This document shows positions 25,734-33,909 of a stretch of 58,203 bases of DNA, piece after piece. Made by a program: the position numbers and the translations under genes. Origin of the DNA: Lysobacter sp. (lineage in GTDB: Bacteria; Pseudomonadota; Gammaproteobacteria; Xanthomonadales; Xanthomonadaceae). Location of the stretch: NCBI GenBank assembly GCA_019634715.1, contig JAHCAU010000022.1, positions 1 through 58,203 on the forward strand, written 5' to 3'. The first letter of the stretch is position 1. Every line of letters starts with the position of its first letter. The notes beneath the pieces were generated by a model. The model had not been told where the DNA came from. It searched no databases and worked only from the letters and a program-made list of their open reading frames with translations.

Positions 25734-26374
25734 CACGCCTCCGCGCCGAACTTCCCGAGCTGGAAGCGCTTCAGCCCGGCCTCTGCCCGCTTCGCTGCCA
25801 TCTCAAGCCTCGAAATCCGCGAGACAAGCAGACTGCTCGCCGCGCTGTCGTCGAAGCCCGGGTTTCGTTCCCGGTAGATCGTCAGTGCATCTCCGACGCC
25901 ACGGACCGCGTCCAGAACGTCCGAAGTGGTACAGGCCACCGTCGCGGCCTCGCTGTGGACGCGATCAAGAAGCCCGATATCGCGAAGGCGCATCTTGTTC
26001 CAGGCATCGAGCAGCCATGCCGGAGACCCTCTCGGCAATCCAGACTCCCAGTCGTCCGTGATACCGAACAGGAAGTCGACGGAAACGTCGTAGAGTCGCG
26101 ACGCGTTGAGGATCAGCCACAGCGGGACGGAGTTGGTGTCGATGGCGGCCTCGACCTTGGACAGCTTCGAGGGATTGGCATAACCGAATCGGCGAGCGGC
26201 CTCCGATTGAGACAGATTGCACAGCTCGCGCGCTTGACGCATGCGCTCGCCGATGGTGCGCACGATGGCATTCTGCTCATGCTTGCCAACTGGCGCAGAT
26301 TCCGCTGCAGCGACTGGCTCCATCATGTCCAAGGTCTCGAACACGCCAGCGGCGCCGTGGATGCTGTCTGTCAT
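25733..26374 (-). CDS. XRE-family transcription regulator of the element
   Basis: A 213-residue protein. Residues about 40-95 form an XRE helix-turn-helix (RTIGERMRQARELCNLSQSEAARRFGYANPSKLSKVEAA, read in parts). The rest is helical and might dimerise. It is a candidate repressor or activator of the operon. ATG 26374 has GAGGAA upstream. A GTG at 26503, which overlaps the previous stop, is in the same frame and would add a CxxC-containing extension (NCGPCGER); I prefer the ATG. Confidence 0.7.
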   Translation of the reverse strand: MTDSIHGAAGVFETLDMMEPVAAAESAPVGKHEQNAIVRTIGERMRQARELCNLSQSEAARRFGYANPSKLSKVEAAIDTNSVPLWLILNASRLYDVSVDFLFGITDDWESGLPRGSPAWLLDAWNKMRLRDIGLLDRVHSEAATVACTTSDVLDAVRGVGDALTIYRERNPGFDDSAASSLLVSRISRLEMAAKRAEAGLKRFQLGKFGAEA

Positions 26375-26499
26375 GGGTTCCTCGTTCTTGGTGAGAGTTG
26401 CCGACGTGGTTTGGGTGGATAGCAGCGAAGTGCTCAGCTTCTCGATTCGCTCTCCGCAGGGCCCGCAATTCGGTTCGCTTTCGCGATAGGCAAAAGTCG

Positions 26500-27471
26500 T
26501 CACTGGGCAGCCTCCACCGCGATACGGCTCACCGCTCGTTCGTAGACTTCGAGCATGGTGGCTTCGCGCGTCAGGTACTCGAAGCTCGGCAGCCAATTGC
26601 CGTGGTCCTTGCCGCCACCAGTACGACCAGACTTGTGCTCGTCGTTCAGGCACTCATCCCAGTAGTCGATCCAGAACTCGCGAACCACGATTTCGCTGTC
26701 GTAGTCCTTCTTGCAGATATCGCGAGCGACCTTCAGGCACTTGGCCACCTGAGCCCGGCGCTTGTCTGCTCCCACATCGGGATCGACGTTGGGCACCAAG
26801 CCGCCATTGGCTTTGGTCAGCTTCGATGCGTTGAAGGTCTCGATGGCGTCTCGCGTCACCTGCGACAGTCGGGCAGCGCGCGCTGCGGCTTTTTCTGCTG
26901 AGTTCGGCTTTGTGCCGTCACCGGCATCCGATTGGCCGGCGGTCAGCGGCGTAGCCGTTGACGAATCCGAGCGAAGCGAGGATTGCTCTTGGTCTTTCGA
27001 TTCCTCTCCCTTCCCTTCCATTCCATTCCCTTCCGGGGTCGAGCGCTCGCCACCGTCTTGGCTATTACTCAGCGAGTGGTCGTCAACCTTTCGGCGACCA
27101 TTCGCCGAATCTTCGGCGAGGCATCGGCGAGGCATCACCGCGCTGGGGGGCGAGGGGTGGCGATACGTCGGCTTCTCGATCTTCTGGTGCTTGTTCCAGC
27201 CAGTGACGTACCAATACCGTTCGCCGTCGGCCTCGAACTCACCGACAAGACCGTGGTGGATCATTTCGGCCACGAGGCCGCTCACCACGTCGGTGGTGAT
27301 TTCGTCCGAAGGAAAGACCTCGGCCTTCAATCGCTTTGCACTGGCGGTGTGTACGCCCCTGTCGTCGCAGAAACTCCAGAGCCCGATGAAGGCGATTCTC
27401 GCGGGAAACGACAACTCCATGACCTGTTCCGATGACCAGAACTCAGGCTTAATCGTGCGGATTCGAGCCAT
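26500..27471 (-). CDS. Phage-type replication protein
   Basis: A 323-residue protein. The N terminus MARIRTIKPEFWSSEQVM, with FPARIAFIGLWSFCDDRG, is the winged-helix start of phage replication/replisome-organiser proteins. A charged, low-complexity linker (about 110-185) follows, then a helical C-terminal domain ending WLPSFEYLTREATMLEVYERA. It should bind the element's origin and recruit host replication proteins. No origin repeats are obvious inside the gene. It overlaps the small gene before it by 23 bases. Confidence 0.75.
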   Translation of the reverse strand: MARIRTIKPEFWSSEQVMELSFPARIAFIGLWSFCDDRGVHTASAKRLKAEVFPSDEITTDVVSGLVAEMIHHGLVGEFEADGERYWYVTGWNKHQKIEKPTYRHPSPPSAVMPRRCLAEDSANGRRKVDDHSLSNSQDGGERSTPEGNGMEGKGEESKDQEQSSLRSDSSTATPLTAGQSDAGDGTKPNSAEKAAARAARLSQVTRDAIETFNASKLTKANGGLVPNVDPDVGADKRRAQVAKCLKVARDICKKDYDSEIVVREFWIDYWDECLNDEHKSGRTGGGKDHGNWLPSFEYLTREATMLEVYERAVSRIAVEAAQ

Positions 27472-27658
27472 TCCCGCTCCCCTCCGCCATTACGGCCTCG
27501 CGGAGGCGAAGCACGGCCCTCCGGGCGCCATCGAGGTTGGCAGCGACATCGGCTGCACGGTCGGGACTGGGGTCGCCGGCCAGCGCGTGCAGCTGATCGC
27601 GCAATGCTTCACCGATGTCGGCCATCTGGCATGCCTCGGCGTGGCTGACGGAAGTCAT
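27449..27658 (-). CDS. Small helical element protein, 69 residues
   Basis: MTSVSHAEACQMADIGEALR continues as one charged helix (NLDGARRAVLRLREAVM). Its start overlaps the previous stop by four bases and its end overlaps the replication gene. The family is unknown. Confidence 0.6.
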   Translation of the reverse strand: MTSVSHAEACQMADIGEALRDQLHALAGDPSPDRAADVAANLDGARRAVLRLREAVMAEGSGNGSNPHD

Positions 27659-27939
27659 CCAACCTCCGCCGCCGGTGGCGTCATTGCCTCGATAGCCGCC
27701 GCGTAGAACTCGCGCAGCGCGGCTGTGGTTGCCTCGTCCAGCCCCTCGGCGGCCACGATGTCGCCAGCGGAGAAGTGGCGGATGAAGGCTCCGACGATGC
27801 GATCCAGTCGCAGCGTGTGCGCATACAGCACCGTCAGCTCGGATGAGGTGGGCGGATGCTTGTCCCAGTCTCGATCCAGCGTCCACTGGCCGCCCTCGGG
27901 CTTGATGAAGCGAGCTTTAGTGAAGTCGAAGGCTTCCAT
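27655..27939 (-). CDS. Small element protein, 94 residues
   Basis: MEAFDFTKARFIKPEGGQWT then a helical part (AHTLRLDRIVGAFIRHFSAGD). It overlaps both neighbours by a few bases (TGATG with the AlpA-like gene, ATGA with the next). The function is unknown. Confidence 0.6.
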   Translation of the reverse strand: MEAFDFTKARFIKPEGGQWTLDRDWDKHPPTSSELTVLYAHTLRLDRIVGAFIRHFSAGDIVAAEGLDEATTAALREFYAAAIEAMTPPAAEVG

Positions 27940-28166
27940 CAGGCCACCGCCTTCGTCGATGCGGCTATGAATTCTTCGAGGTCGGCGACGCGGTAGCGGA
28001 TTGCTCGCTTGCCGATTTTCAGTGCCAATGGTCCTTTCTTAACCACGCGCCAATTGCGCAACGTGGCCGGCACGAGATTCAGATAGCGAGCTGCTTCCTT
28101 CTCGTCGAGCAAGTCGCTCGGCTTGTATGCTCGGGGAGCATCTCCCCCCTGCTCTTTCGCCTGCAT
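27939..28166 (-). CDS. AlpA/excisionase-like HTH regulator
   Basis: A 75-residue MerR-type helix-turn-helix protein: DEKEAARYLNLVPATLRNWR and VKKGPLALKIGKRAIRYRVADLEEFIAAS fit the HTH_17/AlpA fold. AlpA-like proteins activate satellite and prophage operons or act as excisionases. Its place, two genes after the integrase and just before the replication module, fits the layout of phage-inducible islands. Confidence 0.75.
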   Translation of the reverse strand: MQAKEQGGDAPRAYKPSDLLDEKEAARYLNLVPATLRNWRVVKKGPLALKIGKRAIRYRVADLEEFIAASTKAVA

Positions 28167-28247
28167 ATCGAGGTTCCTCAGGTTCCCCGGCGTACATCGC
28201 CGGACTAAGGAAGACTCTGAGTGACACTGCGTGGCAAGTCTCCCTGC

Positions 28248-29087
28248 TTATTTGGGAATTTTCTTCCTCGCTGCCGTGAGCAGTTCTTCGATTCTGGATT
28301 CGCCAACCATCATTTCGGCCATTTCGAACACGTTCGTAGTGAAACTGACTGCGGGCGACGGCGGAGCCTTGTCTAGCATCCCCGGGATATTCGGTGTCGG
28401 CGGATGCCTGCGCATAAAGACCTCGCATGCCATCGCCAACTCGTCCATGTGCGGCGTCGGTTTGTTGCCAGCGCTACCTGATTCCTGTTCTGCGGCCTTG
28501 ATCGCGTTCGCTATTGCGTCCCGTAGCCCAGCAATCCCCAGCGGGAGATGAAGCGGCTGCCCCACCGCCGGCAACTCAATGGCGCAGCGAGGGGCGATAG
28601 AGCATTCAGAATCAGCAGACGCTGCTTTCAACGCATCGTAAAAGCGAACGCATGCGGGAGCATCTCCATCGATTGCCGCGATCCAATCGGACTCGGACAG
28701 GCCGACTTCCGGGATATCCAAGACGGGAATCCCGTGGCGCTCGTAGTACAGCTCCACATGGGCGGTCTGGATTCGTCCGAATGTCACCATGTCACACGTC
28801 GGCAGCACTGCGATCAGCTCATCATCCGCTAGACGGTGCATAGCCCGAAGTCCTTCGAGACTCTTCTTCCTAGATTCGTTTCCGGCTATGCGACGCGCCT
28901 TTTCAGACGCCGCGATACCGATGGCAACGATCAGGCTCGTCACTTCGTCAGACTGCACGTGCGGCCGGCTGTCGCCGAGATATTTTTTCAGAAGATCGAT
29001 GACATCCGCCAAGCGAATCTCATGCGTATGGTGGCGCGACGGGTGAAGCTCGCGCAGGCGGTTTGCTGTCTTCCCCATTGCCTTCAT
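28248..29087 (-). CDS. Unassigned element protein next to the integrase, 279 residues
   Basis: MKAMGKTANRLRELHPSRHH starts a soluble protein. Notable stretches are VIDLLKKYLGDSRPHVQSDEV, a middle with FGRIQTAHVELYYERHGIPV, and a helical C terminus. I recognise no family. ATG 29087 overlaps the integrase stop (ATGA) with a CCGGAG site, so it is made from the integrase transcript. Confidence 0.6.
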   Translation of the reverse strand: MKAMGKTANRLRELHPSRHHTHEIRLADVIDLLKKYLGDSRPHVQSDEVTSLIVAIGIAASEKARRIAGNESRKKSLEGLRAMHRLADDELIAVLPTCDMVTFGRIQTAHVELYYERHGIPVLDIPEVGLSESDWIAAIDGDAPACVRFYDALKAASADSECSIAPRCAIELPAVGQPLHLPLGIAGLRDAIANAIKAAEQESGSAGNKPTPHMDELAMACEVFMRRHPPTPNIPGMLDKAPPSPAVSFTTNVFEMAEMMVGESRIEELLTAARKKIPK

Positions 29088-30322
29088 GCGCTCCGGCGGG
29101 AACCAATCGCCACGACGTTCGTTCCGGAACGTAGGTTGTCGAGGTAGTCCGCCCACGCCTGCATCATCTTGCGTCGTTCGGGCAGATGGGCGGTACGGTT
29201 GTAGGCGCGTCCGTTCGGATCGCGGACCGCATGCGCCAACTGGTGCTCGATGTAGTCGGGCCGGAAGCCTAGTACCTCATCGAGAATCGTTCGAGCCATC
29301 GCCCGGAAACCGTGGCCCGTCATGGTGTCGCTGTCGATCCCCATGCGGCGCATCGCTGCGTTCATGGCGGCGTCGCTCATCGGCCGACCCTTTCCGCGCG
29401 CGCTCGGGAAAACGAACTCGCGCCGGCCGGTCAAAGGCTGCAACTCGTGCAGGATGGCAACCGCTTGTGTCGCCAGCGGCACGACATGCGGAGTGCCTGT
29501 CTTCGATGCCGTGTAGCGCCACTCCGCTGCGTCCAAGTCAATGTCCGCCCAACGGGCATGGCGCAGTTCGCCCGGGCGAACGAACACCAGCGGCGCCAAC
29601 TTGAGGGCAGCGGCGACCACGGGCGTGCCCTCGTAGCCGTACAGCGCGCGCAGCAGCGGTGCCACGTCATCTGGATCGGTCTGGCTGGCGAAGTGACCGC
29701 CCTTCGGGCTGGCCAGCGCGCCAATGAGGTCTGCGGCGGGGTTCTGCTTCGCCCGACCAATAGCGATGCCGTACCGGAACACCTGCCCAGCCAGTGAACG
29801 GGCTCTGTGGGCCGTCTCCACCTTCCCGGCAGCCTCCGGACGGCGCAACGCGGCCAGGAGAGCCGGCGCGGCGATATCTCCGATGGGCAAGTCGCCGATG
29901 TACGGCAGCAGGTAGGTATCCAGCATCCGGCGCTCGCGCTTCGCTGTCCCGGGAACGATTTCTGTCTGCCGCTTCAACCACCATTCCTCGGCGAGCGCCG
30001 CGAAGGTGTTCGTCACTCGCTCCACGGCTGCCGCTTTTTGAGCCTTGCGTTGCTCTCCGGGGTCGACACCAGCAGCAAGCAACTCGCGCCCTTTCCTCAT
30101 CCGCTCGCGAGCCTCCGCCAGCTTCACTGCGGGGAACGCCCCGAAGCCGATGGTGTTCTGTCGGCCGGTAACAGGACGACGGTAATCCCAGCGCCAGAGC
30201 TTCGCGCCGTCGGGGTTCACCAACAGGAAGAGACCTCCGCCGTCGCGGAGCTTGTACGCCTTGGGTTCTGGTCTGGCGTTCTGGACTTGAGAGGGAGTGA
30301 GAGGGGCGATCCGTTTCGGCAT
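29084..30322 (-). CDS. Tyrosine integrase (P4-type) of the tRNA-Pro element
   Basis: A 412-residue integrase. The N-terminal DUF4102 arm-binding domain (KRIAPLTPSQVQNARPEPKA, GGLFLLVNPDGAKLWRWDYR) precedes the core-binding and catalytic domains. Catalytic residues seen are R in FVRPGELRHARW, K in SKTGTPHVVPL, HxxR in HGFRAMARTIL, and the nucleophile Y in AYNRTAHLPERR. It recombines the element with the 3' end of tRNA-Pro, 178 bases away. Start 30322 (MPKRIAPL) was chosen for the family's usual N terminus; no strong ribosome site is seen. Reading is away from the tRNA and into the element. Confidence 0.92.
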   Translation of the reverse strand: MPKRIAPLTPSQVQNARPEPKAYKLRDGGGLFLLVNPDGAKLWRWDYRRPVTGRQNTIGFGAFPAVKLAEARERMRKGRELLAAGVDPGEQRKAQKAAAVERVTNTFAALAEEWWLKRQTEIVPGTAKRERRMLDTYLLPYIGDLPIGDIAAPALLAALRRPEAAGKVETAHRARSLAGQVFRYGIAIGRAKQNPAADLIGALASPKGGHFASQTDPDDVAPLLRALYGYEGTPVVAAALKLAPLVFVRPGELRHARWADIDLDAAEWRYTASKTGTPHVVPLATQAVAILHELQPLTGRREFVFPSARGKGRPMSDAAMNAAMRRMGIDSDTMTGHGFRAMARTILDEVLGFRPDYIEHQLAHAVRDPNGRAYNRTAHLPERRKMMQAWADYLDNLRSGTNVVAIGSRRSA

Positions 30323-30440
30323 TTGACGGTATCCGGTTTGCGGTACGGGCGAGCCAAGCGCGCCGCCTACCGTCAAAACTACCGCCAAACTTGGGTGACT
30401 TCCAGTGACAACCAAGTACAACGCGGGACGTTCAGTCAAC

Positions 30441-30468
30441 AAAAAACCCCGGTTTCCCGAGGTTTTTT
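30441..30468 (-). terminator. Intrinsic terminator of tRNA-Pro
   Basis: Stem AAAAAACCCCGG / CCGAGGTTTTTT with a short TTTC loop and one mismatch. It sits 32 bases after the tRNA 3' end and works on the minus strand. Confidence 0.8.
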
Positions 30469-30499
30469 GGACTTCTGATGACCTTGCGGTGCCTCGAAT

Positions 30500-30576
30500 T
30501 GGTCGGGGTAGCCGGATTCGAACCGACGACCACCAGTCCCCCAGACTGGTGCGCTACCAGGCTGCGCTATACCCCG
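30500..30576 (-). tRNA. tRNA-Pro (GGG anticodon)
   Basis: A 77-base cloverleaf with encoded CCA (30500-30502). The acceptor stem CGGGGTA pairs with TACCCCG; the anticodon stem CCAGT/ACTGG encloses the loop CTGGGGG with anticodon GGG; the T arm carries GGTTCGAATCC. It is the integration target of the element, which overlaps its 3' third and leaves the gene intact. Confidence 0.96.
30502..30522 (+). repeat. Proximal attachment site within tRNA-Pro
   Basis: The T-loop-to-acceptor part of the tRNA that recurs at 15229-15249 with one mismatch. The integrase gene begins 180 bases away. Confidence 0.85.
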
Positions 30577-30629
30577 GGTAGGTCGCACATTGTACTCGCC
30601 GCGCGGCTGGCAGGCCAGCCTTGCGACGA

Positions 30630-30986
30630 TCAACGCTTGAGAAGCAGCAGGACCTCTTCGAGCTCCATCCGCACCTGGCGGATGATCTGCGAGCTCATGG
30701 CGGATTCCTGCTTGGCGCCATCGCCGTCCAGGCGCAGGCGCGCGCCGCCGATGGTGTAGCCCTGTTCGTACAGCAGGCTGCGGATCTGCCGGACCATCAG
30801 CACGTCGTGGCGCTGGTAGTAGCGGCGGTTGCCGCGGCGCTTGACCGGCTTGAGGCTGGGGAATTCGGTTTCCCAGTAGCGCAGGACGTGCGGCTTGACG
30901 TCGCACAGCTCGCTGACTTCGCCGATGGTGAAGTAGCGCTTGGCCGGGATCGGGGGAAGTTCGCGGTTGCTGCCGGGATCAAGCAT
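30630..30986 (-). CDS. MerR-family transcription regulator downstream of ihfA
   Basis: A 118-residue protein with a MerR helix-turn-helix: KRYFTIGEVSELCDVKPHVL, RYWETEFPSLKP and RRYYQRHDVLMVRQIRSLLY. There is a coiled-coil C terminus (RQVRMELEEVLLLLK) and no cysteine ligands, so it is not a metal sensor. It starts eight bases before the stop of ihfA. This ihfA-merR-tRNA-Pro order is seen across Xanthomonadaceae. Confidence 0.9.
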   Translation of the reverse strand: MLDPGSNRELPPIPAKRYFTIGEVSELCDVKPHVLRYWETEFPSLKPVKRRGNRRYYQRHDVLMVRQIRSLLYEQGYTIGGARLRLDGDGAKQESAMSSQIIRQVRMELEEVLLLLKR

Positions 30987-31281
30987 CGCCGGCTCCCGCG
31001 TAGGCTTCGACCCGCTCCTTCAGCTTCTGGCCGGGGCGAAAGGTGACGACGGTCCGGGCGGAGATCGGGATCTCCTCACCGGTCTTGGGGTTGCGGCCGG
31101 GGCGCTGGTTCTTGCGGCGCAGGTCGAAATTGCCGAAGCCCGACAGCTTGACCTGGCGTCCCTGTTCCAGCGCTTCGCGGAGCACGTCGAAGAACGCGTC
31201 CACGAATTCCTTCGCCTCGCGCTTGTTCAGACCGACCTCGTCGAACAGGCGTTCCGCCATTTCTGCCTTGGTCAAAGCCAT
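30979..31281 (-). CDS. ihfA: Integration host factor subunit alpha
   Basis: A 100-residue DNA-bending protein of the HU/IHF family. MALTKAEMAERLFDEVGLNK and the arm region GRNPKTGEEIPISARTVVTF are diagnostic for IHF-alpha. It forms a dimer with IhfB and bends DNA for recombination, replication and transcription. It follows pheT as in E. coli. IHF often assists tyrosine integrases, so it could help the element in the nearby tRNA. Confidence 0.96.
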   Translation of the reverse strand: MALTKAEMAERLFDEVGLNKREAKEFVDAFFDVLREALEQGRQVKLSGFGNFDLRRKNQRPGRNPKTGEEIPISARTVVTFRPGQKLKERVEAYAGAGDA

Positions 31282-31348
31282 CCGTTTCCCCCAAAACGAG
31301 CCCGTTGAACTGCGCGAGGCGGCCGGCGAAACCGGCCACCGGGCCGGC

Positions 31349-33751
31349 TCACGCGCGGATTTCCGCGCCGTGTTGCCCGCGCAGCGCGGCGATGACTTCC
31401 GCCACCACCCGATCGACTTCGCGGTCGGTCAGAGTGCGTGATTCTTCTTGCAGAATCAAGCCCATAGCGAGGCTCTTGCATCCGGTTTCGACGCCCTTGC
31501 CGACGTAGCGGTCGAACAGCACGAGGTCCCGCAGCGACGGGCCTGCAGCGGTGCGGACACTGCCTTCCAGGGCGGCCCAGGACACCGTTTCCGGGACGAC
31601 GAACGCGAGGTCCCGGCGGACGGACGGATAGGGGCTGAGGCCGGTCGCCACCGGCAGCACGCGCCGCTGCAGCGGCGCCAGGTCGGCCTCGAAGGCCACG
31701 ACCGGGGCGTCCAGGTCCAGCGCCTTCTGCAGCCGGGGGTGGAGCTGGCCGATCCAGCCGATCACGGCCTCGCCGTCGCCATCGACGCGAAGGATGTCCG
31801 CCGACCGCCCCGGATGGCCCCAGGCCGCCTGCGAGGGCCGGAATGCCAGCCGGGCACCGGCCGCGGCGGCCAGGGCTTCCAGGTCGCCCTTGATGTCGTG
31901 GAAATCGACCGGCCGCGCGGGCACGCCCCACTGCTCGGCCTGGACATCGCCGCAGGCCACCGCCGCGATCCGGCGGGTTTCCTGCGGGGCTTCGCCGACG
32001 GCGCGGGCATGGAAGGTCTTGCCGACCTCGAACAGGCGCAGGCGGCGCTGCTGGCGCGCGGCGTTGCGGCCCAGCGCGGCCACCAGGCCGGGCAGCAGCA
32101 GCGTGCGCATGACGCCCAGTTCGGCGCTCAGCGGATTGGCCAGCGACACGCCACCGTCGGTGGCCTGCCAGGTGTCCAGCAGGGCGGCATCGACGAAGGC
32201 GTAGTTGATGGTTTCGAGGTAGTCGCGCGCGACCATCTGCCGGCGCAGCGTCGCCTCGTCGAGCACGGTCTCGCTCTGTCCGGCGATGCGCGTGGCGCCG
32301 CCGGGCAGCGTGGGCGGAATGGCATCGTAGCCGTGGATGCGCGCGATCTCCTCGACCAGATCCTCTTCGATCGCGATGTCGAAGCGGCGCGTCGGCGCGG
32401 TGACAGTCCAGCCGTCGGCGGTCGCGTCCACACCCAGGCCGAGCGCGCGCAGGATGCGTTCGACCTCGGCATCGGGCACGCGCACGCCGAGCACGCGGGC
32501 GAGACGCTCGCGGCGCAGGCCGACGACCTGCGGCCTGGGCATGTCGGCGTCGCGGACCACGTCGATCACCGGGCCGGGCACGCCGCCGGCGATGTCGAGG
32601 ATGAGCCGGGTCGCGTATTCGACGGCGATGCGCGGCAGTTCCGGATCGACGCCGCGCTCGAAGCGATGACCGGCGTCGGTGTGCATGCCGAGCTTGCGGC
32701 TGCGGCCGATGATCGCGGACGGCACCCAGTGCGCGGCTTCAAGAAAGACGTTGCGGGTGGCGTCGGTCACGCGCGTGTCGTGCCCGCCCATGATCCCGCC
32801 CAGCGCGACCGCGCGTGCGGCGCGACCGCCGGTGCTGTCGGAGACGACGAGGAAGTCCTCGTCGAGCGCGACGGTGCGGCCGTCGAGCAGCCTGGTCTCT
32901 TCGCCGGCGCGCGCCGGACGCACGACCACAGGTGCCTGCAGCGTGTCCTTGTCGAACGCGTGCATGGGCTGGCCGAGTTCCAGCATCACGTACTGGGTGA
33001 CGTCGACGAGGAAGCTGATCGGGCGCACGCCGCTGCGGCGCAGGCGCTCGGCCATCCACAGCGGCGTCGGCACCGTCGCGTCGACGCCGTCGATCACGCG
33101 GCCGGCGAAACGCGGCACCTTCGCGCCGACGTCGAGTTCGACCTGCAGCACGGCGTCGCTCGCGGCCGGCACGGGATCGGCCTGCAACGGTTCGACCTGG
33201 CTGCCGAGCGCGGCGGCGGCGTCGAAGGCGATGCCGCGCACGCCGAAGCAGTCGGCGCGATTCGGCGTGAGCTTCAGTTCGATCGTGGCGTCGGGCAGGC
33301 CGAGGTAATCGGCGAGCGGCGTGCCGAGCGGCGCGTCGGCGGGCAGTTCGAGCAGGCCGGAGGCATCGGCATCGATGCCGAGTTCCTTCGCCGAGCAGAG
33401 CATGCCGTTGGAGTCGACGCCGCGCAGCTTCGCGGCCTTGATCGTCAGTTCACCGACCTGGGTGCCGATGGTCGCGAGCGGCGCGACCAGACCGGGACGC
33501 GCGTTCGGCGCGCCGCAGACGATCTGCAGCAGTGCGCCGGTGCCGGCATCGACCTGACAGACCTGCAAGCGGTCGGCCTCGGGATGCTTCGCGCATTCGA
33601 CGATGCGCGCGACGACCACGCCGTCGAGCGCGGCGCCGAGCACCGTGAGTTCCTCGACTTCAAGACCGATGGCGGTCAGCGTCGCCGCGAGCTGCTCGCG
33701 CGAGGCGTCGGTCTTCACGTGTTGCCGCAGCCAGTTTTCGGAGAATTTCAT
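31349..33751 (-). CDS. pheT: Phenylalanine-tRNA ligase beta subunit
   Basis: An 800-residue protein with the expected domain order: EMAP/tRNA-binding domain (about 40-150, GVVVARIVECAKHPEADRL), B3/B4 editing domain, B5 domains, the class II-like core and the FDX anticodon-binding domain at the C terminus (GLSPYPSVRRDLAFVVPE). With PheS it charges tRNA-Phe as an alpha2-beta2 tetramer. The gap to pheS (158 bases) contains a REP pair. Confidence 0.97.
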   Translation of the reverse strand: MKFSENWLRQHVKTDASREQLAATLTAIGLEVEELTVLGAALDGVVVARIVECAKHPEADRLQVCQVDAGTGALLQIVCGAPNARPGLVAPLATIGTQVGELTIKAAKLRGVDSNGMLCSAKELGIDADASGLLELPADAPLGTPLADYLGLPDATIELKLTPNRADCFGVRGIAFDAAAALGSQVEPLQADPVPAASDAVLQVELDVGAKVPRFAGRVIDGVDATVPTPLWMAERLRRSGVRPISFLVDVTQYVMLELGQPMHAFDKDTLQAPVVVRPARAGEETRLLDGRTVALDEDFLVVSDSTGGRAARAVALGGIMGGHDTRVTDATRNVFLEAAHWVPSAIIGRSRKLGMHTDAGHRFERGVDPELPRIAVEYATRLILDIAGGVPGPVIDVVRDADMPRPQVVGLRRERLARVLGVRVPDAEVERILRALGLGVDATADGWTVTAPTRRFDIAIEEDLVEEIARIHGYDAIPPTLPGGATRIAGQSETVLDEATLRRQMVARDYLETINYAFVDAALLDTWQATDGGVSLANPLSAELGVMRTLLLPGLVAALGRNAARQQRRLRLFEVGKTFHARAVGEAPQETRRIAAVACGDVQAEQWGVPARPVDFHDIKGDLEALAAAAGARLAFRPSQAAWGHPGRSADILRVDGDGEAVIGWIGQLHPRLQKALDLDAPVVAFEADLAPLQRRVLPVATGLSPYPSVRRDLAFVVPETVSWAALEGSVRTAAGPSLRDLVLFDRYVGKGVETGCKSLAMGLILQEESRTLTDREVDRVVAEVIAALRGQHGAEIRA

Positions 33752-33773
33752 GCTGTGAAACCCTTGTGCCTTC

Positions 33774-33894
33774 GTAGGGTGGGCTTCAGCCCACCATCAT
33801 GATCTTTCGGATGCAGCGATGTCGTTCGGAGCGGCTTCGCGTTACGTTCGGCGCGAATCGCGGCGACGCAATGGTGGGCTGAAGCCCACCCTAC
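33774..33894. repeat. REP pair inside the pheS-pheT gap
   Basis: GTAGGGTGGGCTTCAGCCCA at 33774-33793 and its inverse, ending CCCACCCTAC, at 33871-33894, about 72 bases apart. GTAG is at both outer ends. It sits between two cistrons of an operon, where it could stabilise or attenuate the mRNA. Confidence 0.88.
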
Positions 33895-33909
33895 GATGCC
33901 ACGCCGCCA

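Larger units (their letters stand above)
15229..30522. mobile_element. Phage satellite-like element or defective prophage integrated in tRNA-Pro
   Basis: About 15.3 kb between the two attachment repeats. From the tRNA leftwards it holds integrase, an unknown gene, an AlpA-like regulator, two small genes, a replication protein, an XRE regulator, a SWIM-motif protein, a coiled-coil protein, two structural proteins, a large lytic/tape-measure-like protein, a terminase small subunit, three small genes and a winged-helix phage protein. One secreted-protein gene lies in the opposite direction at the end. No large terminase, portal, capsid, tube, sheath or holin was found. The size and the int/alpA/rep/terS set resemble phage-inducible chromosomal islands; the tail-type genes are not typical of those. 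Confidence 0.75.

Noticed and set aside
15229..30522. Complete active prophage
   Set aside because: No capsid, portal, large terminase, tube, sheath, holin or endolysin operon was found.
31448..33802. 784-residue plus-strand frame opposite pheT
   Set aside because: It is the shadow of a high-GC gene; the sequence is low-complexity and pheT is complete on the other strand.
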